Assembly (NCBI RefSeq): GCF_964340395.1
Contig: NC_135556.1
Coordinates: 10,057,001-10,121,000 of the forward strand
Length of the DNA stretch: 64,000 nucleotides
Source: Glandiceps talaboti
Lineage: Eukaryota; Hemichordata; Enteropneusta; Spengelidae
Direction: 5' to 3'
Made by a program: the position numbers and the translations under genes. Positions 39,201 through 53,300 of the stretch are shown one piece after another. Under the pieces are notes generated by a model that saw nothing but the letters and a program-made list of their open reading frames with translations, was not told the DNA's origin and ran no database searches. Within the stretch, counting starts at the first letter, position 1. The number at the start of each line of letters is the position of its first letter.

Positions 39201-42200
39201 TCTATGATACTGTCAATTATCAGATATACTTCTCTCTAGTAGTGAGATAATAAAGCCTTGGGAGAAGCACCAACAATATCCAGGTTTGAGACTATTTCTA
39301 TTATATTATTTATCGGTCCCGACCATGTTAGCGCCCTCACTCGGGCAAGAGTTCAATGCTTTTGTTTTAATAAGGTTTGTTTTTTGACAAGTTTCTGTTT
39401 AACGCCTAGCCTGGCCCTCCCAATTATGTATATACCAACAAAGGAAGTATAACAAGGTAGTACCTTCGACTGTATCTGTCTTTCCTATATCATCACCAAC
39501 CATCAGTTCTATATTCAGTTTTGTAGCTCCACTCTTCTTCTGCAAACCGTCTTTCAATAACTCTTCCAATCTACCATTGCGGTAAGCAGTCATCAATGCC
39601 TCCATTGTCTTCTGGTCATCACACTCAATTTCAAACACCAGACTACCACGAGACACTTTGGTACATTTACCACTACCAGGCAGTCCCTCTATGAAGGATT
39701 TCACCTGGGGTACGTCCTCCCATCCCTTGACACTACTGTACACCTTCTCAGCTGCCACTGATGCTGGCAACATCTCGGCCAGTTCAACATCTGTGACTCG
39801 GACACGAAGAGAGAATGGTTTACCTGTAATAGACAAAAAAACCAAATTTAACATATTTGAAACAATTTAAGCTCAAAACTATTCGCTGTGCAAAAACATG
39901 AAATGAAACTCTGTAATGCAGTTGTGTTAGGGTTCACTGCCCTGAGTAATGTTATGTGCTGCATGTACTTAGTTTCAGAGTCATAAAATTAATGTCAGAG
40001 TTAAACTGAGATTATAAGCCTTTTAATCATGTGAAAATACTTGTATAAATCTCAATTAAAATCTCCTAGCACACTGTTAATGTCGATGCATAACTTCTAT
40101 AACATTACATTTGTCTTCTGGCATTGTGAGAACAGTTGATTGCATGGTAGGGATTTTCTCAATTTTACGATAAGATTTTTTTTACTGTATAATAAACTAT
40201 ATAGTTTATAAGTTATATTTTCATTGCAGTTTTTATTTCAGTCAATTGCAGCTGATGGTTTAGCATGCTTCAGTAAGTAGAATATTATGGATGACTTTAA
40301 ATATGCAGCAAAATTTACGCCAGAAAATTTATAACTCAGCTCGTGCCCCTTTAAAGTTTTCTGAACTTCAATTGGACCTGTGAATTTAGCTTTATTGTAT
40401 GGCAGAAAAAGCAAGGATTCTATGGAATAATGATGATGTCATGGAATGTCTGTCATGAGAATATTTGATTTATTATTTACCTTTCTTCTTTGCCAATGGT
40501 TCAAGATCATCAGATTCACTGGCAGTTGTTTTGGAACTGACAGAGATGGGACGTTGTGCTGATTTTGGTTTGAATTCTCTTGGCTTTGGAAGGAGACTAA
40601 GATCTTCCTGTGATCCATGTTGACGTGTTAGAGTTCTGTCAATGTAAATATACAAAGATATAAATGAAAGAGTAAACAGCCATAAAAACTAATTTTGTAG
40701 AGATTTTCTTTCATATTTACAATAAAACAAATATTACTGGTACTCATGAGTCACTTTCACTGTATTTCAGCGAGTATATTAAACAGCAGAACACAATGTT
40801 CAGACTGCAAATTGAAAGAAAATGCCATAAAAGCAGGGCTATTTTTTGAGAATTCAGACAAGGCAGTAAAACTCAATGTCACAATAAACTTTATATGGTT
40901 AGACATTTTATAGAAGACACAATCTACACATGACTCAATCTTCAAAAAGTTTGGTTACCCTCCACTGAAAATGCAGTACAACAGTTGCATTTTGCATCTC
41001 CTGCACAATGTTGTATACGTCGTCAATTTTTTGCCCTAATTATAAACCATAAACTGTAGTCTTATAATACATTAGTTTCCAATTCTCATTTCCCCACAGT
41101 TGCAAAACATCTAAGGATAGAAAACAATTTCTACATAGAAGAATCTCAGCATTCATACTAAATTCACCTTTTTCTTTGCTGTTTCTCCTCTATATCAGCT
41201 TCATCATATAGACTTGCCAACTCAGGTTCACTTTCACCAGAATCATCAGCGATAGTTGTAGCACGTTCACTTTCCTGACCTAGGGCTACACCTTGGTAAG
41301 ACGGAAATAGATGACTCTGTACATACGCTGGCGGTACATCCATCTTAGGCGGTGCTGGAGTCCAATATAATCTATGGTCATAGAACAGATATATTACATG
41401 GCTAAACTCATTGATGCAATCAAATCACTGTTATCTATAAATGTGTCTGTTGGATGTTTGTTTGTTTGTAAGTCTATCTGGGGGATGGCAGTATTAGAGG
41501 GTTCCTGTCAAACTACACTACATGTATATCATATCGAAATACATTGTGATCTCCATGTTTTACAAAGTAGATTGTGTCCATCAAGTACAAAATGTGTAAT
41601 TTTATTAAGCAACCTCTGTTGTGGTATATGTGACACCTCAGTATCTGATTATTTCATTTGATTTGTATTACAGAATACTGATTATTCTCTCATTTCAGTT
41701 GATTATATACATTGTACTAAAGTGTGGAAGTAAAAAAGTCTAAATTGTACATGTACTAATAATGCCATTCACTGTGTAGAAATCTCAATAAAAGTTAATT
41801 CCATCAATCAACAGTGCAAAAAAATATCAGATACATGTATATATTTCGAGAGCTGACAGAATCTTCATCTGGGAATGAGGTGATGACCCCAAAATGGGTC
41901 AAAATATCAAGTGTAGGGTGGTGGTGTACATGTAAGCATAATTGTGGGCCTGGCTATTGCTATTTTACCAACAAATTTCTGTACATAGATAGTGAAATTG
42001 ATAACTTTGAATACATTGTCATCATTCAGCTTCAGGTCTGTGTTATAACTTGTAAGTAAAGAAATCCAATAATCTGTTACTCACCTGGATATATCAGTCT
42101 TGACTGGCATCTTAACTCCTTCAACACTGACTTCTTCCTCTCCAAACTGTACATGTATATACAGAAACGTTTAGTAAATTACAGGGACGGTCAAATCTAT

Positions 42201-45200
42201 TTAAACTGGTTTTTAGAGATAAATTTTCCAAAGACATGTATTATACCTTTTATGGAAACTGAAAAGGATATGAACAAAACAGAAAGATTTGTAGACACAC
42301 AAAGTATGCTTAACTGTAAACATTTAAAAACATGCACCCCCCCCCCCTTCCTTTTTCAGTCATTTTTGACACATTTTATGTTTTACCATATGTCTCTCTA
42401 AGTCTGTCACTTTTGTTACTGCTATCCACAAATGTCTACTGTGAACAAAATAATTCAATGTTATCATTAAAAACGTTCATCAGGTCAGTAAAACATAGCA
42501 ATAATTAGTCCTTGTATCATTAAGGGTTCTCATTTCATATAAGTAATGTTTTTCCTCCACCTAGGTGTAAAGCCAGCAAACGGACAGTGTGACAAAGCCT
42601 GTCAAATCTTGGTTGTGATACAAGAACTCATTGTTAGAGTTCAATGGTATGTTGAGAAATGATGTACAATTCATGCTGTAATTGTACATTATCATGTCAA
42701 GGTAATCTAATAACAAACTTACAAGTTCTTCAGCTCTTTGTTGCCAAGTATCAATGGAATCATCAGAGGCAATTTCGAGTATTCTTTTAGCAGCTTCAGA
42801 CATTCGTCTTTCTCTGTCTTGATGTTGTTGCATCTGTCGTTGTAAGACATTCTGTGAGTCAGACAGCTGAGAATGGAATGACTGGGCACTTGTTACACTC
42901 TGAAATATAAAACACCATGATTATGATATGCAGGGTTGACAACGACAGCTCTGTAAACTGAATTTTTTTAAATCATGGACAGATATTTTGAAGAGAAGCT
43001 AAAGCAAATGAAAACCTTGAGTGTATATGCTACAGGTCAGGTTGCTACAAATTACAATTAAACAACACCTGATTTGAATTCAAGAATTAAAATGTTACAT
43101 TATTTGAATATAAAACTTTTTCTTTTATGTTTTAAGTTATATTGTACATGCACAAGGTGAACCCAGGATACCGTACATGCTGGCTGGTACCATGCTGTTG
43201 CATTATCTCTTGACAAATCATCAAAAAAAAATCATGCATCTTAAGTTTTTGGATTCTGAGAACAAATTAAATGGCATTCCCTGGGTGTTGTTTTTCATAT
43301 ACTTAATAATTGTAAAATTACTGCATCATCAGGAGATGTAGCTTTAATATTTTAAAAGCAACCTGCCAAATGTGAAAAGTAGACAGTAATATCTAAGAAT
43401 GAGACTCATACATAGGCTTCTATTGAAAACATTACACGTGACATGGACTGATTTTAATGGCTGCAATTATTTATTTTCTAACCGATAATCAGCATTTCAA
43501 CTTGACTACTTCTACATCCCCACTGTACACAGCACCTATGTAATTGTTTCTTTTGCATTAGAAGTTGTCTGAGGGTGTATATTAAATGTCATGTTGCATG
43601 AGCGAAACACCAAGTCTACATCAGTTTAGCTCTAAATCTGCCCAATGATGAAATATATCATGGTACCAATGTGGGTACAATCCTGGACAATAAAATTTGT
43701 ATTTGAGTGTATCATATTTTAGCCCTTCACCCTACCTACAAAACTGATAATCTATCCTGTCACTCACCTGGTCAGGTAACTTTACTCCATACTTTGATGC
43801 TGTGTGGTAGGTTCTAGTCACAGCCTGCAAGTAGCCAGGCAGTGGTAACTCTGGTGCATGGGTACAGAAATGATGTATACTGCGAGTTCTATGTGTCTCT
43901 TCAACTTGTTCTTCTTTCTTCTGTAGTCATTATAAAATAAAGAACAGAATAACTGTTAGAACTTGAACTTATAATGTATAATATGCAAATGCTAATAGTT
44001 GTTATACCAGCGATAAATGAATAGTTGAACATTGTTATTGTCAATTGGGGGAAAGTAATGGCAATTTTGAACATTTTGACTCATATTTCGAACACAGCAA
44101 AAGCAATGACGTAGACACACGTTGCTGTGACATAGACTCACATTGTTGTGACTTTGAACGACCAGAGTATATATTCAATAATTTTTGTTGAACCTGGCTC
44201 ATGCATGGTATAATGGATATTATTAGTAATTTGCAAGTTCTCACTAAATTTCCATCCTTGATATCATCATCAAGGGTGACTAAACTAAAGCTTGTCTGCT
44301 GTTCCTACCTCAGGTTTAGGTTGTTGTGGTTTTGGAGCCCAAGATGACAGGAATGAGACTGAGCTGCTGTAAACAGGAATCCTTGGTCCTGAATAGACAT
44401 CACTCTTTGTCAACTCTTTCCTTTCTTCTATGGGGTGTGGTTCTCCTTCCACATGGACGATGTCTTCATACGATACTTCCATTGGTAGCTGTATATCCTA
44501 CAAAATGTCAACCAGTAATAAAATATGTGTTTTCAAGTTTCAAATTGTAATCACATTTATGGTTGCAATTGTTAGAGCATTCTATACACAGTTAGAATGT
44601 GGGTTTTCAACTTTCAACATGAACACTTCAACATAGTATGGCATAATGCTATGCATGGATGTAGTTGTTAGACAGTTCAGTCGACAGTAAGAGAACAGGG
44701 GTTTGCAACATTCAAATGACTAAATACATGTAAATCTATTGTTCTTCAATGTGGTAGATTACACAAGTGGGTGATAGTGGTTCCTCTGTTGTGTGATTCT
44801 AATCACCCTGTAATCAACATAGTGAATAACATCGGAAGTCCCAAAACAGCAGTGCAAGTTCGTGGAACTCTAAATAAACTAGTTTTTTGAGACACCTCGC
44901 TACGGAGACTATAATTAAACCAACGTCCATTCAATAGCTTATCACTGTTGTATCAACATGTTGCGACAATAGTTTTAGTTTGTGTCTATCTTAGAAAACC
45001 GAAGGCTCAGCTACCAGAGTAATATGACATACCTGCCAAGCTTGTAGAAGGTTCAGTGTTGGAGTGTCATCAACTATATCTACTTTGTCTGCAAATCCTA
45101 CCATTGATGGTTTAGGTACAGTGCCGTCTTCCACAGCTCCCTCATCACCTGCCTTCTCACCTTCAACACCTGGAGTAACACTGCGTCTCAGGTCACCTTC

Positions 45201-48200
45201 TGCTCCTGTTGCATCCTGTCAATGTGATTAATAAAGCTTGTCTTTGTTAATATTGTAGGTTTCACAGGTCACATGTTTTATATAGCAATGCTACTTGCAA
45301 TTGTGCTTGTGTCCTACATTGATGAGAGTGTGAGCATTTTGCATGATATGAGGACTATCCAGCTAACTTCAAATGTGTTTGTATCACTATCTAATTTATG
45401 CTATACCTTACTGAACTGCTTGGATTATATAAAGTAATGCCATCTAACAGATGATTCCCAGATACCCCCCCCCCCCCTTCCCCTCCCCCCACCCCCTCCT
45501 CTACTTACATTACACTGACCAGTCATAACATTAGCACAACCATAAACCAACTGATGGAGACCCCCTAGATTAACATTATACAAACTGACTGGGACTCTTC
45601 CACTAACATCATACAGGCAACTGACACCCCAGGGTCCCTTTAGCTGATCATGTAACACCCCTCCAAGAACACTCAGGAAATTATCAAATGTCAACTAACA
45701 CCCCTCAGTCAACAACATTTCACCAGTATCAGTCAACCAAAACCACTACCATACATGTACTAACCAATTTAGATTCATCAGCGGTCACATCAGCCCCCAT
45801 ATCTTGATCATCAGTAAGTTCACCCTCCTCTGCTGGTTCAATGATAACACTGACTTCAGGTAACCCGGCAACTTGTTCGCCTTCTTCATCACTTAGGCCT
45901 TCATCCGCATCATCTTTCTCTTCTGTTTCATCAGCATCATCACCAAGGACAGCTTTAGCTCTAACCATTACTCTCTGCATTATTTCTTGTATCTTGACAT
46001 CAGCATCTGACATTTCTCTCCTAAAAACCAAACGAACGCAAATTTGTAGTCATACATGTTGTACTTACTTGTGTCACTAATTTCCTATTTCTATATCATT
46101 TTCTATCATAGGCATCTCTATTGGTTATGTTTTCAATCTTTTTTAACTATGCTTTTTACAGAATACACATTCTGCAACTCTTGTCTATGTATGACCTAAG
46201 ATTCAATCCCAGGTTCTCATATAACTGCTATGGTATCAGTGGTGCCCCAAGGATTAAATAAGGTCATTGTTTTCGTTCTGGACTAACTTTTTTTACAGCT
46301 CTGCCAAACAACTGGTTTTCACACTCTTAGTGACAAAATGGTGTCTTTAGGATGCAGGTACATGTAGACCTAAGTTGTCTATGGGGAGCATAAAGGTGAA
46401 GAAGGTGGAGAAAGATATTCAGGACCGGTCACCTCCAAGACGTCACAACAAACAGAATAACCAAACAATGACTTACTTTCCTTCTCTGGATCGTTTTAAT
46501 GATGATATGATATCATCAACAGATCTTTCTGCAGGCACTGGTGGTATGGGAGACTCTTCTTTCGTCTCTTCATCAACTGTAACAGACACTTTTTTCTGTC
46601 CTTTATCTCCGTTGGCTATAGCTTCAGCTTCTGCTAGTAGTTCACCTACTGACCTGGTAGATCTGACAGACTTGCCGGATCTACTGCGTAGAGACAACCT
46701 ACGTTGGTTGTCTTCATCGTCACTGCTTTCATCACTGCTAGACTCTGAGTCTGTGCTGCGTTTGCTACGTCTGGATGATGTTCTACTTTTCACGAGCTCA
46801 CTTCGAGCACTTGCCGTACCTTTCAGTTTCTTCTTCTGTGCCATTTTACTAGCAGCCCTTGAACTTCCTGTAAATATATTGTTTATCAAAATTCAAATCT
46901 GGTTAATACCAAATTCTGCATTTCAATATTTTGTATCAATGTTGTGTATGATGACAGATCTACTCAGTGCTGTGTGAGGTTAAAGGTCAAATCCATAAAG
47001 CCTATGTGGATACATGTATATGCATCAAATGTACAGTGCTGTGAGGCTAACAGCCATATTGAATTTCTATGAGAGTATATGTGTCAACTGTACAGTGCTG
47101 TGTGAGGTCAAAAGTCAAATCCAACGTCAATAAGGGTATATGTGTCAACTACTGTGTGAGGTTAAAGGTCAAATTCAATGTCTATGAGGGTATATGTGTC
47201 ATCTGTACAGTGCTGTGTGAGGTCAAATGTCAAATCCAATGTCTATGAGGGTATATATGTCAACTGTATAGTGTTGTGTGAGGTTAAAGGTCAAATTCAA
47301 TGTCTGTTGGGGTATATCTGTCAACTACACAGTGCCTTGAGGTAAAAGGTCAAATCAAATGTCAATGTGTGTGTATCAACTCTACAGTGCTGAGAGGCTA
47401 ATGGTCAAATCCAATTTTTATGAGGGTTATGAAAAAACATGTATATATATCAACCTCACGGTACTGTGTGAGTATAAAGGCCAAATCCAATGTCTGCGTA
47501 GGGGTACATGTGTCAACTGCACAGTGCTGTGTGAGGGTAAAGTCAAATTCATTGTATATGTGTTATGTAAAAGGTCATATCTCACCTCTACTTTTTGGTG
47601 GATGTGGTGTTGGCCCTGTATCAATTTTTTCAGACCTTGGTCTTGGTGGTGGCTTGGCTCTTGTTGAGAATGTTACTGGTGCTAGTGTTCCAGCAGCTCC
47701 AATGATAGCTGGTTTACTCTTCTTGGTAGGTATTGATTCTGTTGAAGGTTCTGCAGCAGCAACACCAGTTTGTTCACTCTCTTCTTTAGGTTTACTTTTA
47801 TCAACATCATCTCCTTGGGGCTTCTCATCTACATTAGCCTGCAAATATAAATACCATGGCAATGTCATTCATCTATGTATTCTTTTCATGTACTCTATCA
47901 TCCATTCTTTCTTCACTTTGAAATTCATTCCTTTTTGTTTTCACTTCTTGAAATCACCTATCATAATATTGTTGAAACAACACTGTCATATGACGAAGGT
48001 GAATTTAGAAAAAGCAACCTTTCCTGAGACGAGCTAATTTTATAATTTTTAGTTCTGCATTTCCTATGCTTTGGGGACAGAGAAAATTATTTTTCACCCA
48101 TCCTTTTACACGTACATGACCTCTCTAAACTTTAACTAGTTATAAAGACTGGGGGAACGCTGAGGAGTGAAGTTCCTGGCTTTATTTACTGATACTGTAT

Positions 48201-50251
48201 TATGTAGACACCATACCTCTGTGATTGCTGTAATACTTGCATCTTCCTGACTAATGACAGGTTTACCAGCCATCACAATATTTAAACCCTGTATGTCAGC
48301 AGTACTTCTGATTGGTAACACACCAATGGATGAGATTCGTGGCATCTTCATCTCTAATTTACACAATATGGAAGTAAAATGAGAATGTAGTACATGCATA
48401 AGTTTTGAACCACGCAAGACATGGAAATGCACCATCATGAAGTGTGTGGAAAGCAGTATACACCGTAAAGGTGCGATAGAATTGAGATAATTTATGCCTG
48501 ATTGTTGCATAAAGTGATTATGTGTAGTAATGATGGTCAAATGGTTACACAGTGACTTGCTCAGAATCTGCAAATTGTTGGTTCGAGCCTTGCTGCTGCC
48601 ATTGTTTCTGAATGGCTTGGCAAAATGGTGGAATGATGACTCAACCCAGCTGTATAAATGAGGACCTTTTAGGATAGAAGTTGCTCTGCAAAGAACTTAG
48701 TCCTTTATTGGAATCACGATGAGTAGAAGAAAGTTTTGGAGTCATCAAAATGCCCCAATGGTCTTACGGCTATAGAAGTGACCTGACTTGCCTTGCTAGA
48801 TGTATAATGCATGTACATAAGTCCCTACCTCAACTCAATTTCAAGATCAAATAAACCTACCTTCGGCTGTGATGTAATCTTCCCTACTGAATGGTAGTTT
48901 CTTGGTCTTGGTGATATTCTGTGTATTTACAGACTTGTCCAGGGGGTTATAGGTTGATAGAGTTGGTGCAGTCATAATTTCCTTTAAGAAATGAACAATG
49001 GAATAATTATTTTGATGACTGAAGTCAGGTTTTGTTTATTAATAATTTATAGAAATTCACAGCTTTATACATGGAATATTTCAATTTTCATACATTCTTC
49101 ATATTATTTAATAGTAACATTTAAAAACAGTAGTGATGTAGTAAGTTTGTCACTGTTATTCAACCTGAACTGGGTGAATGCTAACAACACATTCTTACAA
49201 CTACAATATGTTTGGTAGTTAGGCCCTTTTGTGGGGATCGATACAGTACACATGAAAACTTTGGCAGAATGGCAATTTAGGATGTGTCAGACGCACTTTA
49301 ATTTGGCAGACAGTGCAAGGGGAAAGTAAACACTACTTGTAAGTAACTCATCCATTTGTATTATGTGCAACTACTGTTGACACCTTTTCACAAAAGCTGA
49401 ATATACAAATATGACAACTGATAAAGTATGTTAGCGGGACTTATTTCTGTAGAAAAAGCTTTTGCACATATTCAGCTACTATAGTAGTAATGAGTTTTTG
49501 ATATGCATGGACACCATACTATCTCGTGGACAAATATTGAAATAGCATAGATTGCCTGCATGTGGAGATTCAGACTACACTTAGAGAATTCATGATTCAC
49601 TACTCTCTCCTTTTACATAGTTGCAGTTCTTGCATGACACTCATTGTCATTCTGAGATTTGGCTTTCAGTCAAGAACCATCAGTTAGAGGTACGTACCCA
49701 TATGAATATTATGTATTTTATGCAAATGGAAATAAAATTACATAATATTATTACATTATATCATCAGTAAATGAATAGGAAAAAACTCTTACCTCCTGCT
49801 TCTTATCCACATCAAATGTTAATTCATGAAAAACAGGATTTGTCTTTCGTTTATAAGGCATCCTTTTCTTGCCAAATTCTGGTGACAATTTACTGTGATT
49901 AGCAAAATGAAATAAAATATATGAAAACAGAAATAACAGTATAATAAAACTGAAACGTATATGTCCCATTATGATCACACTTACCACATGCAAACACCAA
50001 AGCTTGTCTTAATACAATATACCTTACTTACTTTCCAATTATGATTGTTTGTAACATTACCTTGGTACCCATATGAATCTTATGATTTCAGTTATACAGC
50101 ATTCCAGATTATTGAGAGACTGTTTTAATTTGTCTGTCTTTTAAGTTGTCATCGTGGACCAGAATTATTTTTCATGATGTTTGTGCCATTGTATGCATAA
50201 ATCATACAACCACACACACAAGTTTATGAACAGATAATACAATATACTAAG

Positions 50252-50325
<74 letters not shown>

Positions 50326-53300
50326 GTCTGATGATCGCGCAATGCGTGAAACTCCGAGTTACAACCAAGAAAGAGTTCCAGTACTACCAAAACTATATAT
50401 ATATATATATATCGGTATATACAAACTTATATGTATTTTGTATGCTGTTAATACACTTATATGTACAGCTATTGCAGCTTTTAAGAAAACAAACTCCCTG
50501 TTGAAGTTTTGTAAAAATATATTTCTATTTTGTCACACTTCTTGAAGTACTTTGAGTTTAATTAGTCATAACAAATTTGTGAACTTGCACTTTTTCAACA
50601 GTATCTTATTGTGAGAATTTGCAGAAATACAAGTCTCCAATGCACTGGATTCTGTATAACTTGAATTCTAAATTCCTTTACTTAATGAATAATGACCTGA
50701 ACAAAACTAATTGTTAGTAAACATAGATATTCAGAAACTTTACCAAAACCCAAATCTTTAAGACAAATTATGTATGTTACATTTTGACTATTAGTTTTTC
50801 AAACACATTTAACACACAAACAGGACTGAAAATAAATGTAAATAATAAATCTTAAAATATTACTGTAACATGAACCATAATAAATGTACAGTGATTATCA
50901 AAGCTTGAAGCCAGGGAATTCTGTCCATCAAATAAATTGCCAGTTACATGTACATTGTAAAGGGAAAGGTTACCTTGTGAATTCACTTTGTTTAATTAAT
51001 AAAAACTTGGATGAAATGTGATGGTTTCATCACTTCTCCACTGTCTACGGTTCCATTCACTTTTCCTTAACAGTGTGGAGCTGGCATAGATCCCAACTTT
51101 AGCAGAAGTAACCTATATGACTTGTATAGGCAACTTCAGTTAAGCCTGTCACCCACTGTTTCCATTGCTATTGTAACTGTATTAATCAATGCAAGCAGTT
51201 GGCAATACATGTTTGAATTTCATAAAGTACTCTACCAAGGTCCAAACATTACTTCCACCAGGAACAACTAACAAGACAGATTTGTAACAAACCTTCTCCC
51301 ACCTAAGTTTTGATCAATGCCAGCTCGGTATTGATGAGAGAAAGTGAATGAAACCAACACATTTCATCTCAGTTAACATCTAAGTTTTTTATCAAACATA
51401 GTGGATTCATATCATATGGTATTCATTCCCTTTTAACTGATGGTGCAGCCTACTTCAAGCACAGCTCTTCCCATTAGTGTAACTAATTAGAGTCAATTAG
51501 TTCTTCTCCAGTATAAAAAACATATGATGAAAATAAACTTTTACCAATATTTATATTTTTTAACATATTAACGATATTTAGGAATTGGATTATCAGTCCT
51601 GTTAATGTACACATCATAAATTACCATTACACTTTTATTGAAAAAATATTGAATATTACAATATATCTATAGACTATAACAAAGACACAATTTTAAGAAG
51701 TTTACACAGGGACATGGACAATGTTGAGATGACGTACAAATTATACAACAATTACAAATGAATCACTGCACTTCAAATAACTGTATACCTACACATTAAA
51801 CACTTTATCACTGAAATAAAATCAAAAGCATACCAAATGAGTAACATGCAAGCAATTAAAGAAAATAAAGCATTCAATTTCTCAACTATTAAGAAAGAAA
51901 ATTTTTGGGGGAAATACAGGCAGACTGTTTTGATTGTTGGTTGGTTGGCACTGAAGAAAAGGGAACCACTGTATTAAGTAACTGCCAAGTATACTTTTTA
52001 AAAAACATTACACATTTATAAACATGCAGAATGCTAGATATATCATGCAGATTATTAACTATGATTCAATAAAAATACAGCACACTAGAACAATCGTAAA
52101 ATACAGTAAACATTAATTTCTTATAGTAAAAATGTTGTGACTAAATCAAAAGTTGTATGAGCTAGCCTACTTAGAATATCATTACAATTAGTAATTTACT
52201 ATAAAAGATAACTCTCAAGCTGGTATCATTAAATAAAATATAAATGAAACTTTTTTATTTCAGTCATAACAAGTAATGATTACAAATGTATCACCAACAG
52301 TCATTCATTTTGTGTGTGAAATGACATTAATTGGTAGTGATATCCAATTGATGTTTTCTGTTCTTCTATCAGTGTCTATATCCAATAATATGTTTTGAAA
52401 GTTATTCCTGCCATTAGGCTTCTTATCTAAAAATTGGTTTTATGTTAATTATTTGCTAATTATAATGACCGTGATTATAATATGATGGTATTCAAAATGT
52501 CTACATGTATGCTTGAGGTGGAGATGGAAGGGGGTAGTGGATGTGGAGGGGGAAATGGTAGAAGGAGGGTTGTCATTATTATATAGGAATAGGTATTGGT
52601 ATCTTCATTTCATGAATATCTCAATTATCAGTACCTACAGTAGAATTCTACAACCTAGGTATGCCATAAAAATAATGACAATTCAATTTCTTGGTCGACA
52701 CCATAAATTCTGTTTGAGACCAAAATGATGTTCATATTCAGAATATAGACTTACGCTATTGTGTCATTTTCTTCTGTGTCTTCTTTTAGCCTGCTCCTTT
52801 TCTTTTCAGCTCTAACAGATTTCATCTTTTCTTGAGATTGTTTTTTCAGTTGTTCAATTTCTTGTTTGATGGCTATTTCATCCTTGTGGCTAAATCCATA
52901 TCGGAATGTAGCCTTGTCAGGCTTGGACGACGGAAATACATCCCTATCATCAAAAAAATAGCCTTGTTACTTATTTTCGTATGTAAATTATTCAAACTAA
53001 AACTCTATGATCCTATAATAACCTTAAAACACGGTCAGCGATATGTCAAACAAACAGACAGTTTGACAAAGCCTGTCAACTAGATCAGGTGAAATGTTAC
53101 TTGCAGGTACTGTAATTAGAATGTTTAGGTTGTGCAATAAGAACCATTATATTACTATGGCATTAATATTATTTAATGATTTTTATAATGCGCAGGCCAA
53201 ATTGTAAGTATTTTCCTTGGCCTAACGAAGAAAAATTTTTGGGAAATAAAAAAAATAATTAGTTTACTATGTGCAAGCCAAATTGTATGTATTTTCCTTG

